The notes beneath the pieces were generated by a model. It did not search any database. It was given only the letters and a program-made list of their open reading frames with translations, and had not been told where the DNA came from. From NCBI GenBank assembly GCA_010093685.1, contig MU006235.1, forward strand, positions 449,780-513,779: 64,000 nt of DNA, written 5' to 3'. The DNA is from Ophiobolus disseminans (Eukaryota > Ascomycota > Dothideomycetes > Pleosporales > Phaeosphaeriaceae). The position numbers were made by a program, and so were the translations under genes. Shown here one piece after another: positions 51,622-63,584 of this stretch (positions are counted from its first letter, which is position 1; each line of letters starts with the position of its first letter).

Positions 51622-53289
51622 TCACCAGTCCGGACCATCGTCTAACCCCCGCCCATTGTCTCGATCTCCAGAACGTTCACGATCATCCCTTGCATACTCA
51701 CCCGCTCCAAACGGCACTTTTCTCTTCACCACCTCGCCACGCTTTTCCCCATCACCAAGCCACGATTCGACCGCGCCTAACAGCTTGTTTCTCTCCATCC
51801 TGACGCGCGCACGCCATTGTCGCTGGTGCGATCGTGAGACATGCGTTCTCACGCGGCGTATTCGCGGCTCGTGGAAACTTGTCCTGAAGAGGTTGCGTCT
51901 TCGCTGCCGCATAGAATGTGAGATGTGGGTGCCGACGCGGTCACCGCTGGGCTGGCGGGGCGGGTAAATGTATGTCCTTATGCGCTTACGACCACGCATC
52001 TGCAGACGCCTTTCTGACAGTGTCGTTGACACGTTGAAGGCATTGCGACTGCCTTGCGGGATAGCTCGCCGTTCCGCGACCAATCTGCGCTTTCGTTGCT
52101 GATCCCCGTGTGGCGAATTGAGCACCAACAACCTCTGAATCCCGCTCCGCAGCTCTACGTCTCTCATGCTAGCCACGATGTATTCTTGCGTGATGCCAGG
52201 TCTGTCGTAAAACAGGACTTCGTCATAAGAGCGCAGCGCTAGCAACTTGGACTCTAACACGCGAATGCCAAGTCTTTGCTTGTGGCCTTTTTGTCGGTAG
52301 AAGATTAGCTTGCCGATGCGGAGTCGCAGTGAAGTATGCAGACCGTACACCTCAGAAGCGCTATCATTCGCCGCTGTGGAGAACCGTGCTAGCTGGTTAA
52401 GAGATTGATTTGTATGGCCCTTGTTGCGTTTGTGCCTCGAGATCCGATGCCCAAGAACCTCTAGTTTGCGTTTTTGGATGATCGCGTCGATGTTTTGTAA
52501 GTCTTGTTCAAGGCTCCGTATGCTGCTTTCGCGTTCGCGCAAAGCTCCTGAAAGAGAATCATATAACGTTCGAAAGCCATCCCACTGCCCCTGTTGTAGT
52601 GCCTCCTTCTCGATCGGTACTTCACGCCACTCAATCTGTTCAAGTGTGCGCAATCTTATCCCAAACACTATGATCCTGTGCTGGGCATGGAGACGTGCAA
52701 TTTCTCTGTCGATCGAAAGCACTCTTGCCTGTAATAGACTGATAGAACGTGGAACGCGCATCCTTTGGCCGATGACCGATCTTTTATCCACGACTGTGCG
52801 AATCCTAGCAATTCCAAACAATGACTTTCCAACCGTGGAAGCATAAAAATTATACTCTTCGGTAAGAAGGGTAATTTTCTTATCCACCTGACGCGCCGTT
52901 TCAACGGCTCGATCAAGATCAGTCATCCGCCTAGGGTGAATTTGGCTGTTGGATTTGCGAACCGGGCTTCGTCTCAATTTTTTCTCATCCTGAGGAACAT
53001 CACTGAGAACTCTCTGGATAGTTGCTTTAGTGCCTTGTATAATTGTAGCTTGCCCCTTGCTGAAAAGAGGCATATTCTCAGCGGCGACCTCCGACGGCGA
53101 AGGGTTAATAGTAATTCTCCGATACGGTGCGAACTTATTTTCCTCCCGGCGTGCTTTCCGCATCATGACTCGGCGCTGGCGGTTATACAATGTACGCATA
53201 ATTGCTCTGTGTTCATCACCCAACTCCATGATGGCTTTCGAAATTCGGTCTTGTCTAATAGCCGCTTCTTTCAATGACAATGGTTTCAT
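51622..53289 (-). CDS. 555-aa basic coiled-coil protein, unrecognised
   Basis: Single exon, start MKPLSLKEAAIRQDRISK. Very rich in Arg and Lys throughout, with heptad-like stretches (ARVLSIDREIARLHAQHRI; LRERESSIRSLEQDLQNIDAII) that predict coiled coils. The C-terminal ~130 residues are Arg-rich with RxR runs. No signal peptide, membrane helix or known domain. It could bind nucleic acid or act as a structural protein, but nothing proves it. The next gene upstream (53365-55166) is on the same strand, 75 bp away. Confidence 0.6.
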   Translation of the reverse strand: MKPLSLKEAAIRQDRISKAIMELGDEHRAIMRTLYNRQRRVMMRKARREENKFAPYRRITINPSPSEVAAENMPLFSKGQATIIQGTKATIQRVLSDVPQDEKKLRRSPVRKSNSQIHPRRMTDLDRAVETARQVDKKITLLTEEYNFYASTVGKSLFGIARIRTVVDKRSVIGQRMRVPRSISLLQARVLSIDREIARLHAQHRIIVFGIRLRTLEQIEWREVPIEKEALQQGQWDGFRTLYDSLSGALRERESSIRSLEQDLQNIDAIIQKRKLEVLGHRISRHKRNKGHTNQSLNQLARFSTAANDSASEVYGLHTSLRLRIGKLIFYRQKGHKQRLGIRVLESKLLALRSYDEVLFYDRPGITQEYIVASMRDVELRSGIQRLLVLNSPHGDQQRKRRLVAERRAIPQGSRNAFNVSTTLSERRLQMRGRKRIRTYIYPPRQPSGDRVGTHISHSMRQRRRNLFRTSFHEPRIRRVRTHVSRSHQRQWRARVRMERNKLLGAVESWLGDGEKRGEVVKRKVPFGAGEYARDDRERSGDRDNGRGLDDGPDW

Positions 53290-53364
53290 AGCAATGTTTT
53301 GGGACTTGTACTGCCAGGTCTTGATTGACTATCTTAGAGATCAGAACGAGACCAACATACATGA

Positions 53365-55166
53365 CTAATTGACACCTGGCTCACCTACGTCTTCGGCGGC
53401 ACCTTGCTTGCTTAACACCTTGGCAGTCCAGACGCGAGAGTAGGGAACATCGATTGTGGTTGTAGCAAGGGTAGAAAGAGGCTCCCCTGGCGCGACACTG
53501 AGGCGCCGTGTGAGCGTCATACCACCTTCAGTCAGAGCGCCAAAGCTGTGTCTGAAGACAGCGGCGTATTTTGATGCGGAGCTAACATGCTGCCATGAGT
53601 CTCCCGGTATCGAGTCAACGCTGCTGGGAATAGTGCCCAGCTCCCACCCCCAGGTGTTGCCTTTGGGTGTCGATTTGAGCTTCTCGAGCTCGTCATGCTC
53701 TGGGATGTCTGCAGTTTTGATCGGAGTAGGTGAGACGAAGAACTGTATTGCATCGCCATCCTGCACGACTGGCGTGAGAGCAGTCGAGAAATCCCCTGGA
53801 CCATCGAAGCCACTCGTGGCGTCCTCCATGCGTATTGGGACCTCTTCGCTCACCGGAACAGGGTCCAAAGATAGGAGGCCAGCCTTTTTACCCCATCCAC
53901 CTCCACCACTCAGCACGCGATGGAGCCGCGCTCCCTCCCCGAGAGCATTCGAGACCAGCTTGTTCCACGCAGTCGGATCGCTTCGCCAAAGCCGCTCCCA
54001 TAACTCATCGCTTAAGTCCAAGCCTTTCTCCTTCCGGCCTATACGCTTGGTGAGTAATTTCATCGTTTCTGTGACTATCTTGACACGCAATGATCTGGGC
54101 AAGACCAAAGCCCAAGCCGTGGTCGGTTGTGGCGGCTCTCCCCGCGACTTGAAAAATTGTGGGACGACTGTTTCTAGCTCGGATGAGGCAGTCACACTCT
54201 CTTCGTTTTGGTTTAGCACGGAACGAATGATGTTACCCATGCATCCTTCCACCTGACGAGGAAGGGTCAAAGGCAGTAGTGGTATGCTGAGAGCCGAGAT
54301 TGGCTGACCAGCGGTTTTATCCGCTGCAGTAATATCGACGCCATGGTGAGAGATGTATGTCTTCTCCTCTAGTTCAAGAGATCTCGCCGCGCGTGAAAGA
54401 CTCCACTTCGACAAATGCATAGTGGTGGGAGTGCCGGTCTGAAACACAGTATTGGCCAGAGGAAGCCGCCAGGTGTTGTGGGACGTACTCTGACCCGCCC
54501 TTTCTCCAGACAAGACGAAGTCAATCGCGCCCTTGTCAGGCGATTTTGGGGATGTTGTTTGGATTGATGCGGTGGCGGGGAGCGTTACAAAAGCTATGCC
54601 TTCGTAGCCTGTGTCACCAACAGGTGGCTCCAAAGAGCGACTAGACACTACACTGTCCATCGTGTCTCCAGAGCTGATTGCTCTCCCAGCCGGGAGTTTG
54701 TCCACAACAGCAGCAAGTGCTTGTATTGTGAGCCCTTCAGCAGCGCCTGTAAAGGCCTTGCTATACGCTCGACGGATGGCTTTAGCGAGAAAAAATTCAT
54801 CGTTGAGAATCCAAGGGGCAAAAGATGGCGTGACGAGGACGACGCAGAATGTGTCCTTGGTGACCTTCTCGGGCGGGACAGGGTTGATATAGTTGATCAG
54901 CCCGTCGGGTTGCTGTGGAGTCAGTACTGAGGCTATTTTGGACCGAAAGTACCTACAACATCTTTTACGGTGCCTGGTATGATTATGACACTGTCAAGAG
55001 GTCGAAGTGTAGGGAAGGGTTTGCTACTGGGAGTGGACTGTTGCGCATATGAGCGCAGAGTTGCAGCGATTGCGGGCCTCACACTTCGCTGTGGGCGGCG
55101 TAGCGTGCCAATGGCGGCACGAGGGCCTCTCCAGATGTGCCATTGTCGGACGACCAAGCGAGGCAT
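53365..55166 (-). CDS. probable mitochondrial protein, unrecognised
   Basis: Exons 55166-54957 and 54912-53365 give 585 aa. The start MPRLVVRQWHIWRGPRAAIGTLRRPQRS is Arg-rich with few acids, like a mitochondrial presequence. The junction is VKD-V/QPDGLINYINP. The frame is open upstream without ATG, so 55166 is the first good start. Conserved-looking parts: VTPSFAPWILNDEFFLAKAIRRAYSKAF, LPRSLRVKIVTETMKLLTKRIGRKEKGLDL and LTRRLSVAPGEPL. No family recognised. The targeting call is an inference from composition. Confidence 0.65.
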
Positions 55167-55592
55167 TGATTGAAGCTCAATTGACCATGTTTGCAGTGGA
55201 ACTGGTGGTGGTCGTGTCGATGAGGTCAGCACTCGGAGCGCCGCAGCTCTCCCGCTAGTTTGAAACTTTGGGGGATGAGTAAGCCGCCAGAGCCGCAACG
55301 AGTCGCCAGGCAAGGGCCGGCGACATCAAACGAAGCTGCCACTCTGGACATCTGGCCGTACTCCCAATTCAGGCCTGTCAACGCAATACTGTCCGTCTTC
55401 ACTGACCGGGCGACTCCATCCATCATCTCAAGTCGGGGTGACACGCGCGCCTTCTCGGCCACATCCTCACCTCCTTGCGCCGAAGCCACGACCGCGCCCT
55501 CACAACATCCCACACTCCACTTCTGATGCGCCTGTTATAGATTACTCGAATTTGGCAGCAACGGTCCGCTTTTCTCTACATACTCGGCCACA
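55167..55592. other. divergent promoter region
   Basis: 426 bp between the divergent mitochondrial-type gene and the mannosyltransferase gene. Nothing else recognised. Confidence 0.45.
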
Positions 55593-56751
55593 ATGTCACG
55601 CTCGTTCCGGCGGTCGAACCCCATCACCATTGTCCTTGCCGGCATCCTGTGCATAGGCTTCTTCGTCTTTTTCTTCTCGGGCGGCGATGCACCCGTGATT
55701 GGGAAGAACCGCGGCGCTGGAGAGACAGCATCGAACCCGCTATCTCCGGCATCGCTACCCTTCCGAAAGTCCAAAGCAAATGCACCCCGAGTAGCGCCGC
55801 CCGTCGTACACTACTACATGAACAACCTCACCACGTCGCGGACTCCCATCGAGAATGAGGAGACAGTGTTGATTCTTACGCCAATGGCGCGCTTCTATCA
55901 AGAGTACTGGGACAACCTAGCCAAGCTCAGCTACCCCCACAGTCTGATCTCGCTGGGCTTCATCATACCAAAGACGAAGGAGGGCAATGCTGCATATGCA
56001 GCGCTCCAGGCACAGATCGCCAAGACCCAATCGGGGCCAAAACCCAAGCGCTTCGCGGCGGTCACGATCCTCCGCCAGGACACCGAGAACCCATTGTCCA
56101 GCCAGGCCGAAACCGAGCGGCACAAGATGGAGAACCAGAAGGTGCGCCGCGCAGCCATGTCCAAGGCGCGCAACTCTCTTCTTTTCACTACTATGGGCCC
56201 TACCACGTCTTGGGTTCTATGGATGGACGCCGACATTATAGAAACACCCCCGTCTCTTATTCAGGATCTTGCGGCATACGACGTCCCCATCATCGTGCCC
56301 AACTGCTTCCAGCGACACTACGACAAAGAGAAGAAGACCAGCATAATTCGCGAGTACGACCTCAACAACTGGATTGACAGTCCGACGGCGAAAGAGATGG
56401 GTGCAAAGATGGGCAAGGACGAGATCCTGCTCGAAGGGTACGGCGAGATGCCCACATACCGTAGTCTGATGGCGAAGATGTACGACCCGTCTGCGGACCC
56501 GACGACCAAGATCAAGCTGGATGGTGTAGGCGGCACGACATTGCTTGTAAAGGCAGAAGTCCACCGAGATGGGGCCATGTTCCCACCCTTCGCCTTCTAC
56601 AACCTCATCGAGACTGAAGGCTTCGCGAAGATGGCGAAACGACTGAATTGGGAGAGCTTTGGCCTACCGAACTACCTTGTAAGTTCTCACACTGTACTGC
56701 CGCGGGACCGTCTGCTAACCCTGAATATAGGTCTTCCATTACGACGAGTAA
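55593..56751 (+). CDS. anp1: Golgi mannosyltransferase, Anp1/Mnn9/Van1 family
   Basis: Exons 55593-56678 and 56731-56751 give 368 aa; the second exon codes only VFHYDE, the conserved family end. A type II membrane protein: short cytosolic start, then the helix ITIVLAGILCIGFFVFFFS (about 11-29). The catalytic domain begins VLILTPMARFYQEYWDNL. WVLWMDADIIETP holds the DxD nucleotide-sugar motif. VGGTTLLVKAEVHRDGAMFPPF is also family-typical. These proteins form the mannan polymerase complexes that extend N-glycan alpha-1,6-mannose in the cis-Golgi. Among the three paralogues Anp1 fits best by its start, but this is not certain. Confidence 0.85.
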
Positions 56752-57514
56752 ATACTGAAGACAGCGCGCTCTAAGCTGTTCAATCTGCGGTCATCTGGGC
56801 GGCGTTCATCTGGTCGATATGTTTGTTGTGATGCTGTCTGAGCGACTGGAATGTCTTGTTACATGTATTACATAGCGTTTCTTGTCTCAATTGACTTGCT
56901 GGCAAGACTTTTCCCAGCAAGAACTTTAGGATATCCAATAGAATTTTTCATCACAGGTCAGTAGCACCACCCTCTTTGATCATGTAGAAGCAGAGGGAAG
57001 CACATTATGGAACTCTCCTATAGTCTGCTCCTACTAGTGAACGCTGCACCATCAGTCCTCCGGAAAATTTAGAAACAAAGCCACCTGCGGGCCCCCACCG
57101 ATCTTAGCCTCGATACCAGACCCTGATTTCAGCCGCCCGGAACTCCCATAGGCCAATTGCGCTGGACTAACTTCCCGCTATTGCGTCAAACCCACACGGG
57201 ATCACGAACTCGACACTATGCCCTCCACAACACAATTGTTGAAAGTCTGAACGACATCGGACGACACAGCACTCGATCTGGGAGAAAAATGGAAAGCCAG
57301 CATGCACGCCATCGGCAAATTGCTCGTTCCGAGACCAAGCTACTGGGACTCGACGTCCGCCCATGCGTGAACTGGACGGCCTACTTAGCCGGATGATTCA
57401 CGCCGAATGACTTGGAACTGTGATCGCTGCTTGGAATTGTAGAGCTGGACGCACATTGTTAGGAGAAAGAAGGAGGAAGTACTTCGACTTTGAACGTACA
57501 CAGCGTGGAGAGGA
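56752..57514. other. intergenic, nothing recognised
   Basis: 763 bp between same-strand genes. Short ORFs only. It should hold the promoter of the DUF202 gene. Confidence 0.45.
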
Positions 57515-58327
57515 ATGGCTATGTCGGAACAACCCCGCAAGCGCACCACCGCCGACCGCGAACCTACTTCTCCACTCACGACGCACGACCAATCGTCTTC
57601 AAATAGAGACTACAATTCGATAACGCCGGCAAACGACGATGCCACACAAACAGACCCAACATCCGATGCCGCCCAAAAGCCAAACGACGATGCGCGTCGC
57701 GCAAGCGCCGAGCGCGCCGCCGCAGCCGTAGAGCGCAGCGAAGGAGGGAAATGGCGCGCTTTCTGGGATAAGTATGGGAGCGTGGAATTAGAGAATAAAG
57801 GTAGTGTTGCGAGGGATCATTTAGCACTTGGTACGTCATGCACCATCCCAATTCCCGCCTCCAAGTCCCCACCATACAGCATCGAGGACAGGGTATGGAT
57901 GCTGATTGAAACCCACACAGAGCGCACCTTCCTAGCCTGGCTCCGCACATCCCTCTCCTTCGCCTCCATCGGCATCGCAATAACCCAACTCTTCCGCTTA
58001 AACACCTCGCTCTCCTCGCCCCGCGCCAATCCATCCTCCCAACAATTCCCCTCCACCTATGTCTCCACAACACAATCCCCCTTCGCATCCCCCCAGTCCC
58101 GCCTCCGACATCTAGGCAAGCCCCTCGGCGCAACCTTCATCGGAATCAGCATCGTGATGCTGTGCATCGGTTTTCACAGATACTTCGAGGCGCAGCACTA
58201 CATCATACGGGGGAGATTTCCAGCCAGTCGGGGGAGTATAATAGTTGTGAGTGTTATTGCGGGGTTGTTGATATTGAGTAGTCTGATTGTGATTTTGGTT
58301 ACGGCGCCGGGGGCATTTGAGAGTTGA
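57515..58327 (+). CDS. DUF202-domain membrane protein
   Basis: Exons 57515-57830 and 57921-58327 give 240 aa; a start at 57521 would drop two residues. A disordered polar N-terminus (about 1-80) precedes the DUF202 core: HLALERTFLAWLRTSLSFASIGIAITQLF, the diagnostic ER-TF-LAWLRT block with a first helix. Then two more helices, PLGATFIGISIVMLCIGFHRYFEAQ and IIVVSVIAGLLILSSLIVILV. The layout matches fungal DUF202 proteins, found in vacuolar or plasma membranes; function poorly known. The 90-bp intron falls inside ALE-RTF. Confidence 0.85.
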   Translation: MAMSEQPRKRTTADREPTSPLTTHDQSSSNRDYNSITPANDDATQTDPTSDAAQKPNDDARRASAERAAAAVERSEGGKWRAFWDKYGSVELENKGSVARDHLALGTSCTIPIPASKSPPYSIEDRVWMLIETHTERTFLAWLRTSLSFASIGIAITQLFRLNTSLSSPRANPSSQQFPSTYVSTTQSPFASPQSRLRHLGKPLGATFIGISIVMLCIGFHRYFEAQHYIIRGRFPASRGSIIVVSVIAGLLILSSLIVILVTAPGAFES

Positions 58328-58721
58328 GAATTGCGAGTTGTGGAGAAGTGGGGATGTTTGGGGATAGCATGTTGAAGCGAAACGAGGCCGAAGATGCATG
58401 AGTTCACGATGGGGTAGTACATTGTTGGTTGGGTATCTCAGTGTGTTCGTTTTTTAGTCCCGTCTATTCCGAGGAAGATATCATTAGGCCCGACATGTTC
58501 GCTGTCGTAGCGGGTACATGTTCATGGGACATTCTTCCGTCAGATGTTCGCTCGCTTTAGTGGAGCGGAAAACATGTTCAAATCATCATCGTCGCATCGC
58601 TCTTGTAAGTTCATATCCGTCACATCATCCTCGCTCACAACTTCTCCCTAAGTTTTGCGTGGATTTCTCCATCTTCCTAAGATGAAGTTGGCCAGAGTAC
58701 TGTCCGAACTGCTCCATCTCC
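58328..58721. other. convergent 3' region
   Basis: 394 bp between convergent genes; nothing recognised apart from 3' UTR sequence. Confidence 0.45.
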
Positions 58722-60323
58722 CTAAGACGAAGTGATCATCTCCGTCATCTCCTTGGTGCTCTTGCCGGCGCGCGAGCTTTTGATGATCGTCTGGATCATG
58801 TCCTCGACTTGATCCCAATCACTTGTGTCGATGGGGAACAAGTCGGTCTTGAAGTAGTTGGCGATCTCGTGAAGCTGCGTCCAGCTCCGCTTGTCGTGGA
58901 CGAAGGTGAGAGCGACACCAACACGTCCAAATCGGCCGGTACGGCCAATGCGGTGCAGGTAGGTCTCGGGGTCTGCTTGAATACCGTCGGCCATGGTGGG
59001 GACGTCGTAGTTGATGACCATAGTGACAGACTCGACATCAATACCGCGGGCCAGAACGTTGGTGGTGATGAGCACCTTTGCGTCGCCGTTGCGGAACTGA
59101 TCAATGACGCGATCGCGCTCAGTGCCCTCCAATGCTCCACTCAGCTGAGCAACCTTATGACCCTCTTGAACCATGCGCGTCTCGAGCTCTTCGGCGGTCC
59201 TTCGTGTCTGCATTCGTCAGTGGTGTTCAAGCTTCAGTAATTTTGCCACTTACCCTAACGAAGATAATCGACGAGGCCTGGGTCATCAGACCATAGAACT
59301 TGAGCAGAGTCGCGAACTTGTCGTTGTCCCTGTCGATGTCGATGTAGAGCTGCTTAATGCCCTCGATGGTCAGCTCCTCGTGAGCGAGTGTCAGGATGTT
59401 GGCGCTGGGCGCAAAGCGGTTGGCGTAGTTGATGACAGCCGGAGGGAAGGTGGCGGAGAAGAGTACAGTCTGGATGTTCTTGGGGAGGAGGCTGTAAAAT
59501 TTAGTTCTTTGTCACGTCACAGGTTGAATGCACGTACGCCTTGACACGGGTGCATTGTTCGCCCAGGCCAGCCTGATCCAACATGTTGTCGGCCTCGTCC
59601 AGCACGAGGATCTTGATGCTGCTTGGGTTGATTAGCCTCCGTCTGATCTGGTCTTGAACTGTTCCTGGTGTTCCAACAAGGATGTGAGCCTCGAACTTCT
59701 GGTTCCTCCTGCTCGGATCTGGAATGGCGGCCAGAGTCTTCAAGCCATTCATGAACTGGCCCATGTGTGTGATGACGCCCAGGATCTGTCGCGCGAGTTC
59801 TCGGCTAGGCGCTAGAGCGAGTGCTTGTGGTTCGACCCTGTTTATGTCGATGCGCGAGAGAATATTGAGGGAGAAGGCGGCCGTCTTGCCGGTGCCGGAC
59901 TGCGACTGCGCAATCATGTTCGTGGCGGGATTCATGAGCAGCAGAGGTAGTGCCTTCTCCTGGATCTTGGACGGCTTGCGGAAGTTCATGTGCCGGATAC
60001 CCTTGAGCAGCTCCTCAGACCTGGAAGGTTAGCCAGATGACGGGTTTGGGTACGTCAGTCACCTACAAATCGAGCTCCTCGAAGGACTTGGCAGAGTAGA
60101 GCGGGTTGTCGGGGTCCGCCTGCATGTCTGCGAGCTTGACCTCGACCTTGTACTCGGTCTCGGCGAGAGGGCCGCCCTTTGCAGGCTCTCCGCTGCCATC
60201 GGCCTGCGCCTCGGTCAGAGTTGACTCCTCGGCGGGCTCACTCGCGGCAGGCTCCTTCGCGACGGGCTCAGCAATGGCGGGCTCCTTCACGGCAGGCTCC
60301 GCAGGGGGTGGTGTGGACGACAT
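58722..60323 (-). CDS. dbp5: DEAD-box RNA helicase DBP5
   Basis: Four exons, 60323-60067, 60020-59538, 59491-59254, 59207-58722, give 487 aa. The N-terminal ~60 residues are repetitive Ala/Glu/Pro (EPAVKEPAIAEPVAKEPAASEP). Helicase motifs: FRKPSKIQEKALPLLL (Q motif), AQSQSGTGKTAA (I), LAPSRELARQI (Ia), LVLDEADNML (II, DEAD), LFSATFP (III), IIFVRTRRTAEEL (IV), VLITTNVLARGIDV (V) and LHRIGRTGRFGRVG (VI). DPDNPLYSAKSFEELDL is a DBP5 hallmark. It remodels mRNPs at the nuclear pore for mRNA export. The introns are 46 bp each. Confidence 0.95.
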
Positions 60324-60986
60324 GGTGGTTGCGGGTATGAGTGCGCGCGTGGGTGGTGCCGCTGTGTGGTGTGGTGGGAAGAGGGCGGGGAATTTCGAGG
60401 CTCGGGTCTACCGCGAGGGTATGGGCGCTCTGATGTGATGAACTGTAGCAATGCTGCCGCCTGTCAGTGCAAGTTCTGGGCGGTCTCAAAGAAAGCGAAA
60501 GCTGTTTGTCGCGTGGTTGGCTGGTGTTTGTGGACGGCCAAAGCAACGCGAAATTCCACTGGCAGCTCGAGCTCGGCGGGGCAACTCCAGGCGGCAGGTG
60601 CGGTGCTGCGCTAGGCAATACGGGGGCTAGTGTTGTGTATGAACAGCAGTTGCGCCCGAGGTGAATGCAGCATCAATGGAGCACTGCATGACTGCAGCTG
60701 AACCTGCTTGATACGCCATGAATGTATACGTCCATCCTAACATCGACGTCAAGTTCGAGCATCCATAGCCCCATCACACATTACACGGGACGGTCTCGGC
60801 CTAGGTCCGGATTCACATCCTCGGCGCCCATCTGTCAGCCATCCGCCCCACCAATTGGGCAACTTGGTAGTCCGCGCAGCCTCCCGCACCCGACGTCGTC
60901 CTGTCTGCCTCCACAAGTCCTACATCCTCATGTCTGGGGCGCCGATGCCCGCATACTAGCCATTGCGTCACAGCCCCCACACAAGC
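60324..60986. other. divergent promoter between DBP5 and BZZ1
   Basis: 663 bp between divergent genes. No ORF supported. Confidence 0.45.
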
Positions 60987-63584
60987 ATGGAAGTTGATAT
61001 TGCGCCCCAATTCGGCGCCGAATTGAAGGTAGCGACACCCACAGTGCACACTCGAACATGAACTGATCCGGATATTTCGCAGGATGGCTTCAAGTCTGTC
61101 AACGCCTGGGTACGTCGTCTGCACGTCTCGCACCTTCACGTCGTCCATATGGATCGTCTCCGCCGGCCTTGCCGCCAACACACTCCGAACCAGTGCTAAT
61201 TGAGGAGGCTCTAGGTCTCGGGCGGCATCTCTTGGCTCGACGACATCCAGCAGTTCTACCGAGAACGAAGCGCAATCGAGAAGGAGTATGCGGCAAAGCT
61301 CAGCCAGCTTGCAAAAAAGTACTACGAGAAGAAGGCCAAGAAGCAGAGCAGTCTGAGCGTCGGCGACACCCCCACAGTCACTCCAGGATCACTAGAGAGG
61401 TAAGGCTGCCGCTCTCGCTAGACCACTGAATGCTTACGTGGTCGCAGTGCTTCTATGACAACATGGGGGGTCCAACTTAGCACCCTGGAATCACGAGCCG
61501 CCGAACACGATCAATTCGGTGGCGCCCTCGTCACCCAGCTTGCCGATCCTCTTAAGATCCTCGCGACCCGCTACGAAGAACTCCGCAAGTTGCACGGCGA
61601 CTACGCTGCAAAGTTGGAGAAAGAGCGCGACAGTCAATACGCCGAGCTGCGCAAGCAGAAGGGCAAGTACGATAGCGTGTGCCAGGAGGTGGAGAACCGT
61701 CGCAAGAAAAGTGATGGCGCGTTCGACCATGGCAAAAGCAAGGCGCGAAACGCTTTCGAGCAGCAGCAGGTTGAGATGCGGAATGTCAAGGTACTTGAGC
61801 TAGTTCTCTTCGAGAGCGGGTGCTAACATATATAGAATACTTATATCATCAACATAAATGTTACGAACAAGCAAAAGGAAATGTACTACCACGAATACGT
61901 TCCTGAGCTTCTAGACGTAAGTTGAAATAATATGTAAATAGGGTGATGCTGACCTTGACAGAGTCTACAAGACCTTTCCGAGACACGAGTTAACAAATTG
62001 AACTCGATATGGTCCTTAGCAGCGCGTATCGAGACGCAGACACTCTCACGCAGTACCGAGTACATGAAGCACCTCTCGGCCGAGATACCGCGCAACAACC
62101 CTCTGCTCGACTCCATGATGTTTGTACGACACAATGCAGGTGGATGGCAAGAGCCTGGCGACTTTCAATTCGAACCCAGTCCTGTCTGGCTTGACGATGG
62201 TAGCATCGCCATTGATGAATCTGCCACCACTTTCTTGCGCAATGTCCTCGTCAAGACCAAAGCATCGTTAGGAGACCATAGACGCGAGCTGGACAAAAAG
62301 CGAAAAGAGGTTGAGAATGCGAAAACAGTGAGACGCAACATAAGAGAAGGAAAGGACAAAAGAGACGAAGTCGACGTTGTACGTGCAGTCTTTGCCATTC
62401 AAGAAGCGATGCACGAAATAGAACGGCAAAAGGTCAGCGCAGAAGTCGAGGTCTCAACCATCACCTCAGTGGTAGGCGACCTCAGCATCGGGGCCAGGAA
62501 TCATAACTTCAAGTCCCAGACGTTCAAAATACCCACAAACTGCGACTTATGTGGAGACCGAATATGGGGTCTTTCCGCAAAAGGTTTTGACTGCCGAGAT
62601 TGTGGTTACACTTGCCACAGCAAGTGCGAAATGAAGGTCCCAGCCGATTGTCCAGGAGAACAGTCCAAAGAAGAGAAAAAGAAGCTAAAGGAAGAGCGAC
62701 AAAAGTCTGCCCACACTGTGACATCGACGAATGGTGCTGCAACAGCATCACAGTCGGATATGCCAAGGTTGGGACGGAGCGACACTGTGAACTCTATGAA
62801 CACACTCAGTTCTGGGTACTCGGCAACCGCGCATAGATCAATTTCCGGAGGCATGTCTCCAACCATGGAGGACCCACCAGCAGAAAAAAAGGCACCAGCC
62901 GTAGCGCCAGCACCGGCACCGGGCCCTAGAAGGAACCGCATGATCGCACCTCCACCCGCACAGTACATCAAAGACGATGGGGACGTCCCACCGCCTACGC
63001 CAAAGTCTAACGAAGTCAAGGGCCGGATGCTATACGCTTACCAGGAGAATGGCGAGGGCGAGCTGACAATTTCTGAAGGCAGAGAAATCACCATATTAGA
63101 ACCTGATGGTAGGTCATTTGCCAACCTCTCCCCTATGTTCCAAATCCTGCTGGGCGCCTCGCTCACAAGTGACTACACAGACGGCTCAGGATGGATGAAA
63201 GTCCGTGCTGGGTCCAAAGAAGGTCTTGTACCTGCTGCTTATGTGGAAGTCCTGGCGGCAACCCCGCCGACCACCGCCTCCACATTTTCGTCTTCGACAC
63301 GCCCTGATTCAACCTACTCTGCATCGTCGGCATCGACGACCAACCTCAGCGCGGCTATCGTAGGCAAAAAGAAGGGCCCGGCTGTGGCGCCGAAGCGCGG
63401 CGCGAAGAAGCTGAAGTACGTGCAAGCGTTGTACGACTACACGGCGCAAAGTGACGCGGAGCATTCAATGGCCGAAGGAGATCGTCTTGTCCTCATCAAT
63501 ATGGAAGCGGGCGATGGCTGGGCCGACGTGGAGAGGGACGGCGTTGTCAGGAGCGTACCAGCGAATTATGTGGAACAAGTGTAG
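60987..63584 (+). CDS. bzz1: F-BAR, C1 and SH3 protein BZZ1
   Basis: Seven exons, 60987-61028, 61083-61109, 61215-61399, 61448-61790, 61836-61916, 61962-63108, 63181-63584, give 742 aa. The F-BAR domain (about 1-280) starts MEVDIAPQFGAELKDGFKSVNAWVSGGISWL with heptad coiled coils. A C1 domain (about 404-452) has CDLCGDRIWG...CRDCGYTCHSKC. Two SH3 domains follow: RMLYAYQENGEGELTISEG (about 580-640) and YVQALYDYTAQSDAEHSM (about 685-740). This order is that of yeast Bzz1, which binds Las17/WASP and controls actin at endocytic patches. The last intron (63109-63180) is 72 bp, so its retention would not shift the frame. Confidence 0.95.
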